Shown here: positions 58,105-64,000 of the stretch, piece after piece
How positions within the stretch are numbered: position 1 is the stretch's first letter
Layout of the letters: every line of letters starts with the position of its first letter
DNA from: Enterococcaceae bacterium OF42-14pH9A
Lineage (GTDB): Bacteria; Bacillota; Bacilli; Lactobacillales; Enterococcaceae
DNA: 64,000 bases
Reading direction: 5' to 3'
Assembly (NCBI GenBank): GCA_027692465.1
Contig: JAQEYU010000001.1
Coordinates: 1 to 64,000 of the forward strand
Notes under the pieces: model-generated
The model's database searches: none
Told to the model about the DNA's origin: nothing
What the model saw: the letters and a program-made list of their open reading frames with translations, nothing else
Program-made: the position numbers and the translations under genes

Positions 58105-58340
58105 TCTGAAGGTGTGGGAAATCCTGCTGTTTTCGCCGGGAAAACGGGAAAAGCGGGTGCGAAAAAATCCCGCTGACCACCGCCGCAAAATCAGGAGTGA
58201 AGGAAAGTTTTTTAAGTAAAAGCCTCTTTATAAAAGCTTCTTTGCGTCGAGGAAAAATTGACGGCTGACGGCGCTTTTTTTGGAAAGATTTTCAAGTACA
58301 GCAGCCGGGTAAACAGCCAGGGAAACGGGAGGGATGACCG

Positions 58341-59174
58341 ATGGGAACCACAGAAGTCATGATAAAACTTGGTTTGAAAGGACAGGTCCTGCCCGTCAGC
58401 GGCGGGGATGTCAATCAGAGTTTTCGGATCAATACCGAAGACGGCAGTTTTTTTCTGAAATACCATCCCAATGTGAGCGCCGACTTCTTTCACGCAGAGG
58501 TCCACGGTCTCAAGGAGATCTTTGATTTCGTACGGGTGCCCAAGATCTATGACTTTGGCGAAGTTGCTTCCGGCGCCTATCTGCTGATGGAGTGGATCGA
58601 GCCTGGGGAAGGGGATCATCGGGAGTTAGCGGCGGCTTTGGCTGATCTGCATCGGCAGACCGCTGAGCAGTTCGGCTTTTACGAAGACAACTTCATCGGG
58701 ATTCTGCCGCAGGTGAATGCTCAAACCGGCAGCTGGGTGGATTTCTTTTTGACTTGCCGGCTGGATGTGCAGGTGGAGCTGGCCAAGCTGCACAATGTGT
58801 GGAATCCGGAGCGGGAAGCCCATTACCTGAAACTCAAGGAATACATCTGGCAGCATTGGCAAGACCGGGATTTCATGCCCAGTCTGCTGCACGGGGACTG
58901 CTGGAGCGGCAACACCTTTTTTGCCGCCAACGGTCAGCCGGTGTTTGTAGATCCGGCTGTATCCTATGGTGACCGAGAGATGGATATCGCTATGAGTCAG
59001 CTTTTCGGAGGCTTCAAAGCAGAATTTTTGGAGACGTACCTGGATTTGTTTCCGCTGCCGACAGGTTGGCAGGAGCGCCAACCAATCTATCAATTATATT
59101 ACCTGCTGGTGCATTTGAATCAATTCGGCGAAAGCTATGGCGGACAAGTGGATCAAATCCTGGCAGCCTTTTAG
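58341..59174 (+). CDS. Fructosamine kinase-like phosphotransferase
   Basis: A 277-residue APH-fold kinase of the fructosamine-3-kinase family: GGDVNQSFRINTEDGSFFLKYHPN (ATP loop and Lys), catalytic LLHGDCWSGNTFF (about residue 190), and VFVDPAVSYGDREMDIAMSQLFGGF. It probably phosphorylates ketosamines on glycated proteins for deglycation. ATG 58341 follows GGGAGGGATGACCG. Confidence 0.9.
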   Translation: MGTTEVMIKLGLKGQVLPVSGGDVNQSFRINTEDGSFFLKYHPNVSADFFHAEVHGLKEIFDFVRVPKIYDFGEVASGAYLLMEWIEPGEGDHRELAAALADLHRQTAEQFGFYEDNFIGILPQVNAQTGSWVDFFLTCRLDVQVELAKLHNVWNPEREAHYLKLKEYIWQHWQDRDFMPSLLHGDCWSGNTFFAANGQPVFVDPAVSYGDREMDIAMSQLFGGFKAEFLETYLDLFPLPTGWQERQPIYQLYYLLVHLNQFGESYGGQVDQILAAF

Positions 59175-59304
59175 CACGTGACTGGCCGCCAACCGCTGAC
59201 CCGCTTTTCCGAAAGTTGTGTCGGGGCAGATACACCACATAAACCGGGCTTGGCTCCCGGCTTTCGACAGACTCACAAACAATACAGTTAATAAAAATCA
59301 CAGT

Positions 59305-59344
59305 GGGCAGCGGCCGTAAACAAGAGCCGCCTGCCCGTTTTTTG
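59305..59344 (+). terminator. Terminator after the fructosamine kinase-like gene
   Basis: GGGCAGCGGC pairs with GCCGCCTGCCC (one bulged C), then seven T. It lies before the thioesterase start. Confidence 0.8.
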
Positions 59345-59355
59345 GGGGAATTATT

Positions 59356-60105
59356 TTGGCAGTTAAATATGCAATGACCCATGAAGTCGCCTATTATGAG
59401 TGCGATATCAATGGAACCATGACTTTTCCGGCGCTGATCTCGGCGTCGATCAAAGCTTCGGAGGAACAAAGCGACAGTCTGGATCGCGGCACCGAGTTTG
59501 TCCACAGTTTTGGTCTTACCTGGATCTTGACCAATTACCAACTGGAGATCACCCGAATGCCTGCTGTCGGAGAAGTGCTGACGATTTCCACGATGGCGAT
59601 GGAATACAATAAGTACTTTTGCTACCGCCATTTTTGGATTGAGGATCAGGCGGGCAATGAGCTGGTGAAGATCGAAGCGGTCTTTGCCTTGATGGATATG
59701 GAAAACCGGAAAATGGCCAGTGTCCCTGAGGCAATCATCGCCCCTTACGAGAGTGAAAAGGTGAAGCGGATCCGCCGCTATCCGAAGATCGAAAAAATAA
59801 CAAGCGGGGAGTTTCTGCCGTATCGCGTGCGTTTTTATGACATCGACAGCAATCATCACGTCAATAATGCTGTCTATTTCAACTGGATTATCGATGTGCT
59901 GGGGCGGGAGTTTTTGACCACCCATCTGCCGGTCTATGTTATCGTTCGCTATGACAAGGAAGTGGAGTACGGCAACGAAATTACCAGCCACTTTGAGATT
60001 CTGCCTCCGGAAAAAGACAGTGACGGCCTGATTGTGACGCGTCATGAGATCCGCTTGGGAGACAGCCTGTGTTGTGAAGCCAATATCAAATGGTTGAAGA
60101 AATAG
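59356..60105 (+). CDS. Acyl-ACP thioesterase
   Basis: A 249-residue double hot-dog protein: MTHEVAYYECDINGTMTFPALISASIKASEEQSDSL in the first fold, LTWILTNYQLEITRMPAVGEVL, and VRFYDIDSNHHVNNAVYFNWIIDVLG, the second-fold active site (Asp/Asn/His). It releases fatty acids from acyl carrier protein. TTG 59356 follows GGGGGAATTA. A terminator follows. Confidence 0.92.
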   Translation: MAVKYAMTHEVAYYECDINGTMTFPALISASIKASEEQSDSLDRGTEFVHSFGLTWILTNYQLEITRMPAVGEVLTISTMAMEYNKYFCYRHFWIEDQAGNELVKIEAVFALMDMENRKMASVPEAIIAPYESEKVKRIRRYPKIEKITSGEFLPYRVRFYDIDSNHHVNNAVYFNWIIDVLGREFLTTHLPVYVIVRYDKEVEYGNEITSHFEILPPEKDSDGLIVTRHEIRLGDSLCCEANIKWLKK

Positions 60106-60130
60106 GCTGTTTCTTGAAGGTTTTCAGGCT

Positions 60131-60166
60131 CTTTGAAGAAAACCGCGGCTGCTTTGCGGTTTTCTT
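60131..60166 (+). terminator. Terminator of the thioesterase gene
   Basis: AAGAAAACCGC pairs with GCGGTTTTCTT around GGCTGCTTT, T-rich ends (about 60136-60166). Confidence 0.75.
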
Positions 60167-60235
60167 GAGCTGTTGCGCGCGGGTGATCTTAAAAAGGGGA
60201 ATCCGCCAATAGAGAGGGTTTTGATTGGGGAAACT

Positions 60236-60280
60236 AAAAATCAGCCTGCTGCCGGTAAAACGAGCAGCAGGCTGATTTTT
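60236..60280. terminator. Terminator on the convergent side of the asparaginase gene
   Basis: AAATCAGCCTGCTGC (about 60237-60251) pairs with GCAGCAGGCTGATTT (60264-60278), followed by T. It lies between the convergent thioesterase and asparaginase genes; 60281-60371 shows nothing else. Confidence 0.8.
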
Positions 60281-60371
60281 TGGGTAAGGGTGGTGCAAGC
60301 CGGCGTTGTTGGCAAAGCGAAACAAGGCAGCCTCAGATTGCAGTCTCAGATCGACGGGGCGTGGCGGGGTT

Positions 60372-61340
60372 TCAATTTTCCATAAACGTCATCAGTTCCT
60401 GCCGGCTCAGTCCGCGGTTGTGGGCAATCAGCAGTTTGATGCGGGCTTTTTGGGAGTTGAGACTGTTGGAGAAGATGATACCCATTTTTTGGAGCTGACG
60501 GCCGCCGCCGGTGTAGCTGTAGACCGGTTCGGCCACACCGTTAAAGCAGCGGGACACCAGCACGATTGGCAGACCTCGATCCAGCATCTGCTGCAAAGGC
60601 GGCAGGGTATCCGGCGGCAGATTACCAGCGCCCAAGGCCTCGATCACCAGACCATCGATACTGCTTTGAGCCAAGGCTGTGAACAACTCTCCATGCATGC
60701 CGGCGTAAGCTTTGATGATCGGAATCAGGCCTTCCACTTGATCCACATCCCAATGCAGGGTCGGCAGCAGCTCCTGCATGAACAGGATTCGGCTTTTGGT
60801 CACCAGACCGATAGGACCCAGTGTCGGGGTGCGGAAGGTGGCAACATTGGTAGTGTGGGTCTTGGTAACATAACGGGCGGAGTGGATCTCGTCGTTCATC
60901 ACGACCATCACGCCTTTGCCGCAAGCTTCGTGGCAAGCAGCGACACGGATGGCACTTTCAAAATTGTAGAGACCGTCACTGCCCAGCTCATTTGACGAGC
61001 GCATCGCACCGGTGATCACGATTGGCAACAGATTGCCGATCGTAGTATCCAGAAAAAAGGCGGTCTCTTCCAGCGTATCGGTGCCGTGGGTGATGACGAC
61101 ACTGTCGAAGCCGGCGATTTTGGCGATCTGAATTCGCTCTTTCAGATGCAACATGTGTTCCGGCGTGATATGGGGACTGGGCAGATTGAAGATATCTTCC
61201 ACCACCAGCTCGACGTCAGTGGGTAAAACGACGGCTGCATCCATCAGAGGGTTGGCAACATCGGGAGTGACGCCGCCGGTCAGCGCATCTTCTTTCATGG
61301 CGATGGTACCACCGGTATGAAGAACCAGTATTTTTTTCAT
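60372..61340 (-). CDS. L-asparaginase (type I-like)
   Basis: A 322-residue asparaginase: LVLHTGGTIAMKED (catalytic Thr about residue 12), VITHGTDTLEETAFFL (second Thr/Asp/Lys site) and GAMRSSNELGSDGLYNF. No signal peptide, so cytoplasmic and AnsA-like. It hydrolyses asparagine to aspartate and ammonia. ATG 61340 follows AGGTG. Confidence 0.94.
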   Translation of the reverse strand: MKKILVLHTGGTIAMKEDALTGGVTPDVANPLMDAAVVLPTDVELVVEDIFNLPSPHITPEHMLHLKERIQIAKIAGFDSVVITHGTDTLEETAFFLDTTIGNLLPIVITGAMRSSNELGSDGLYNFESAIRVAACHEACGKGVMVVMNDEIHSARYVTKTHTTNVATFRTPTLGPIGLVTKSRILFMQELLPTLHWDVDQVEGLIPIIKAYAGMHGELFTALAQSSIDGLVIEALGAGNLPPDTLPPLQQMLDRGLPIVLVSRCFNGVAEPVYSYTGGGRQLQKMGIIFSNSLNSQKARIKLLIAHNRGLSRQELMTFMEN

Positions 61341-61461
61341 AGTGCACCTGCTTTGAGAAGGATTTCAAATACAACAGATCAAAAGGATCCATTTTTCATT
61401 TTGAAGCCATTGTAACACGCCGTCGGAATTCCCCCAAGCTGAAAAAACAGCAGCCCAGCTC

Positions 61462-61490
61462 TTACCATTTTTCGGCTGTTTTGTTATGAT
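61462..61490 (+). promoter_or_regulatory. Promoter of the HAD/MazG-like unit
   Basis: TTACCA (61462-61467), 17-base spacer, TATGAT (61485-61490), 33 bases before ATG 61523. Confidence 0.55.
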
Positions 61491-61522
61491 AAACATATTG
61501 GAAAGAACAGGGAGGAAAGCAC

Positions 61523-62359
61523 ATGATCAAAGCGATTTTTTTTGATATCGACGGCACCCTGCTGTCGGCTGGCGGTCATGTACTTCCCAGTACTAAAAAA
61601 GCACTCCGCAAAGCCCGGGAGCAGGGAATTCTGGTAGGAGTTGCCACCGGACGGGATCCCGCCAAGGTAGCCCGGCTGTTGAAGAGTCTGCCGCTGGACA
61701 TGTATGTTACCTATAACGGCCAGCTGGTCTATACAGATAATGAACTGATTTACGCCCGCACATTTGAAAAAGCAGCTTTGGAGCAGATTGTGAATTATGC
61801 CGATCAAAAAAGCCGCTCCGTGAATTTTGGCTTGGCAGATCATGTCATCGGCAGCCGCCTGATGAAATTGGGCCAGTCAGTGGCGGGGCAGCGGCTGGTG
61901 CGCTTTTTGCCGCAACACCTGCCGGTAGGATTCATGAAAAGAGTACTGCAGCGGGTCCATTTTCTTCGTTCCAATCAGCATTATCGGCACATGGGAATCG
62001 TGAATCAGGCGGTGTATCAGTGCATGATGTTCAGTCCGGTCGCCGGGGATCAGCACTTGGCTAAAGCCCTGCCGGCGTGTGATCTGCTGCGCTCCAACAG
62101 CTTTTCGGTGGATATCGTTCCCAAAGGCGGCTCGAAACTGGCTGGAATCCAGCATTTTTTGGCGGAAAAAAAGATCGCCCCCAGCGAAGCGATGGCTTTT
62201 GGCGATCATTTGAACGATATCGATATGCTGATGGGAGTAGGGATCGGTGTGGCGATGGGCAATGGTCAGCGCCAAGCCAAAGATGCCGCTGATTACGTGA
62301 CCGGCTCCAACAATTCCGATGGGATCGCCAAAGCCCTCAAACACTTCGGCATCATCTGA
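61523..62359 (+). CDS. Cof-type HAD phosphatase
   Basis: A 278-residue HAD hydrolase of the Cof/IIB type: FFDIDGTLLSAGG (nucleophile Asp about residue 8), ATGRDPAKVARLL, the C2 cap in the middle, SVDIVPKGGSKLAGI (Lys) and AFGDHLNDIDMLMGVGIGVAMGN. It dephosphorylates sugar phosphates or flavin in relatives. GGGAGG precedes ATG 61523. It is in an operon with the next gene (24-base gap). Confidence 0.93.
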   Translation: MIKAIFFDIDGTLLSAGGHVLPSTKKALRKAREQGILVGVATGRDPAKVARLLKSLPLDMYVTYNGQLVYTDNELIYARTFEKAALEQIVNYADQKSRSVNFGLADHVIGSRLMKLGQSVAGQRLVRFLPQHLPVGFMKRVLQRVHFLRSNQHYRHMGIVNQAVYQCMMFSPVAGDQHLAKALPACDLLRSNSFSVDIVPKGGSKLAGIQHFLAEKKIAPSEAMAFGDHLNDIDMLMGVGIGVAMGNGQRQAKDAADYVTGSNNSDGIAKALKHFGII

Positions 62360-62383
62360 TTTTTGACAAAGGAGAATCAAGCA

Positions 62384-62926
62384 ATGACGACTCACAAAAC
62401 CCCTTATGAAATGGTAGCAGAATTTCACGAGATTTTCGACCCCCGCAAACCGACGCAGCCGACAGCCTTCGATGGGAAAGAGGCGCTTTTTCGGGCCGGC
62501 TTCAAAGTCGAAGAACTGGTGGAGTTTTTGTTTGCAGCATCCGGCGGAGAGCGCCGGCATTTTGATGAGCTGGTGGCAGGTTTGCACGAAGCTGTCGATC
62601 AGGCACAGTCCAAGGTGCTGAAAAAAATGGAGCCGGTAAGCGATCCTTTGGTGGCTCAAACCGATGCTTTGACGGATCTTTTGTACCTGACTTATGGGAG
62701 CTTTGCCTTGATGGGAGTGGACCCGCAGCCGATCATGGCCATCGTTCATGAAGCGAACATGGGCAAACTCTTTCCCGACGGCCAGCCTCACTATGATCCA
62801 ATCACCAATAAAGTGATGAAGCCGGCAAACTGGGCGGAATCCTTTGCGCCGGAAGCCAAGATCAAAAAGGAGCTGCAGCGGCAGACACAAGCTGCACAGT
62901 CCCAACGCCTTACTGAGGAACGTTGA
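62384..62926 (+). CDS. MazG-like nucleotide pyrophosphohydrolase-type protein
   Basis: A 180-residue helical protein: FRAGFKVEELVEFLFAASGG (E-x2-E region, about residues 33-45) and QTDALTDLLYLTYGSFALMGVDPQPIMAIVHEANMGKLFPDG (a second helix pair and the MGKL loop). This is the all-alpha NTP-PPase (PRA-PH/MazG) arrangement; it may clear abnormal nucleotides. AAAGGAG before ATG 62384. Confidence 0.85.
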   Translation: MTTHKTPYEMVAEFHEIFDPRKPTQPTAFDGKEALFRAGFKVEELVEFLFAASGGERRHFDELVAGLHEAVDQAQSKVLKKMEPVSDPLVAQTDALTDLLYLTYGSFALMGVDPQPIMAIVHEANMGKLFPDGQPHYDPITNKVMKPANWAESFAPEAKIKKELQRQTQAAQSQRLTEER

Positions 62927-62955
62927 AGGTGATCCGTCGCAGTCGATAAACTAAA

Positions 62956-63025
62956 TAATCCGAGCCTTAGTACACGGAGCCGCCGCTGAGTAGCGGCAGT
63001 GCCTGTGTGCAAAAGGCTCGGATTT
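62956..63025. terminator. Convergent terminator before aspartate kinase
   Basis: AATCCGAGCCTT (62957-62968) pairs with AAGGCTCGGATT (63013-63024) with an inner GCCGCTGAGTAGCGGC hairpin. It ends both genes. Confidence 0.8.
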
Positions 63026-63030
63026 GTCAT

Positions 63031-64000
63031 TTAGTCAAAGAAGGTGTAATACAAGGTGCGGATTGCCAGCTTTTCCTGGTCTTTGTGGATACCGAACATG
63101 ATGCTGACTTCAGAAGAGCCTTGGTTGATCATTTCCAAGTTGATTCGTTTGCGGGCCAGAGCCGCAGTGCTTTCAGCTGTGACCCCGACCCGTTGCCGCA
63201 TACCTTCACCGACGACCATGATCATGGAGAGGTCATGAGTGATCCGCAGTTCATCGGGATCGATCTCATAGGCAATCTTGCGCATCAGCTGTTCCTGCAG
63301 TTCGTCATCCAGCTGGTTACTGCGTAAAACGATGGAAATATCATCGATTCCCGACGGCATGTGTTCATAACCGATTCCGAACTCTTCTAAGATAGTCAGG
63401 ACACGGCGGGTGAAACCAATCTCCCGGTTCATCAGGTATTTGCTGATGTAGATCATGCTGAAACCCTCGTCGCTGGCGATGCCAATGACCGGTTTTTCAT
63501 GCTGGTCCCGCTTCGGGATGATCTTGGTACCCTTGCAGTTGGGATTGTTGGTATTTTTGATAACCACGGGAATCTTGGCCCGATAAGAAGGCATCAATGC
63601 TTCATCATGGAAAACAGTGAACCCGGCATAAGCCAGCTCCCGCATTTCCCGATAAGTCAGCTCTTCAATGATCTCCGGATGGTGCACATAGCCCGGATGA
63701 GCAGAATAGATTCCGTCGACGTCTGTGAGATTTTCGTAAAGGTCAGCTTTCACGCCGGCAGCGACGATGGAACCGCTGATGTCGGAGCCTCCGCGGGAAA
63801 AGGTACAGATATTGCCTTCTTCGGTGTATCCGAAAAAGCCGGGGATGACAAGGACTGCTTCTGAGTCGGCCCACTTGTTGATCTTTTTGTAGGCTTTATA
63901 AAGAACACGGGCATTTCCGGGTTCATCAGACACGAGGATCCCCAGCTCTTTGGGATTGATGTAGCGGGCATTGATTTCTTGTGCCTGCAAAATCCCGGCG
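63031..64000 (-). CDS. Aspartate kinase, 5' part outside the window
   Basis: The frame is open to the window edge, so the 5' end is missing; the N-terminal lobe lies outside. The visible part includes the kinase end (VLVIPGFFGYTEEGNICTFSRGGSDISGS, catalytic GRGGSD pattern as SRGGSD), YENLTDVDGIYSAHPGYV and two ACT regulatory domains. It catalyses the first step of lysine/threonine/methionine synthesis. Its ACT pair suggests feedback control. Confidence 0.93.
   Translation of the reverse strand, partial: AGILQAQEINARYINPKELGILVSDEPGNARVLYKAYKKINKWADSEAVLVIPGFFGYTEEGNICTFSRGGSDISGSIVAAGVKADLYENLTDVDGIYSAHPGYVHHPEIIEELTYREMRELAYAGFTVFHDEALMPSYRAKIPVVIKNTNNPNCKGTKIIPKRDQHEKPVIGIASDEGFSMIYISKYLMNREIGFTRRVLTILEEFGIGYEHMPSGIDDISIVLRSNQLDDELQEQLMRKIAYEIDPDELRITHDLSMIMVVGEGMRQRVGVTAESTAALARKRINLEMINQGSSEVSIMFGIHKDQEKLAIRTLYYTFFD

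Noticed and set aside
59014-60045. 343-aa frame on the minus strand over the thioesterase and kinase-like genes
   Set aside because: It is a shadow of real plus-strand genes with clear motifs; it has no domain or ribosome site.
61877-62905. 342-aa minus-strand frame over the HAD and MazG-like genes
   Set aside because: Shadow of GC-rich coding sequence; no recognisable protein.

Overview
The window is a low-GC Gram-positive (Firmicutes) chromosome segment, most likely from Lactobacillales. I cannot name the genus; an Enterococcus-like relative with a fairly GC-rich chromosome would fit. The evidence is strong AGGAGG ribosome sites, TTG/GTG starts, a PepC-type aminopeptidase, a YtrA-type GntR/ABC operon, a TcyP-type cystine carrier and compact tRNA units. 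About 22 kb is host DNA in two flanks. In the middle lies one apparently intact prophage of about 42 kb with visibly lower GC.

Left flank (1-12396): the 3' part of a tRNA-Asn; a GNAT acetyltransferase/flavin reductase pair; a VOC-family ring-cleaving dioxygenase behind a promoter with a dyad operator; a HAD phosphatase translationally overlapped with a histidine phosphatase; tRNA-Thr; a beta-lactamase-fold serine hydrolase; a second tRNA-Asn; a small hypothetical protein; a GntR-controlled operon (regulator, PLDc_N protein, ABC ATPase, permease, DUF5808 membrane protein); and pepC.

Prophage (about 12397-54640): it is inserted in the last codons of pepC. Attachment left a re-coded copy of the PepC C-terminus (PWDPMGALA-stop) at both junctions, so the gene stays intact. 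The order is integrase, ImmA-like peptidase and CI repressor (leftward); then rightward Cro, a DNA-binding protein, small genes, a beta-clamp-like protein, a Cas4/RecB-like DUF2800 nuclease, a DUF2815 ssDNA-binding-like protein, a family A DNA polymerase, a methyltransferase, a VapE-type primase/helicase, an iteron cluster that is probably the replication origin, a VRR-NUC nuclease, a SNF2 helicase and an ArpU/sigma-like regulator. A short stretch predicted to make a structured RNA ends in a UUCG terminator just before terS. The late genes are terS/terL, an SPP1-type portal and minor head protein, scaffold, capsid, connectors, and a PBSX (Xkd)-type contractile tail: sheath, tube, a tail chaperone with a -1 frameshift, a 1828-residue tape measure with 62-residue repeats, and baseplate. 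Then come tail fibre, lysis genes (membrane protein, coiled-coil protein, holin, endolysin) and a lipoprotein. Four genes run against the lytic transcripts, and for most of them a promoter can be suggested. They are the best candidates for genes expressed in the lysogen.

Right flank (54667-64000): the displaced terminator of pepC; tcyP; a tiny membrane protein; a MITE-like inverted-repeat element; a LipA-like tyrosine phosphatase; a fructosamine-kinase-like protein; an acyl-ACP thioesterase; asparaginase; a Cof-type HAD phosphatase with a MazG-like protein; and the 3' part of an aspartate kinase gene.

The most unusual signals are the tape-measure repeats (identical protein, deliberately different DNA), the nine-copy TGGATAC cluster, the phage sliding-clamp-like protein, the putative structured RNA before terS, and the re-coded attachment site.
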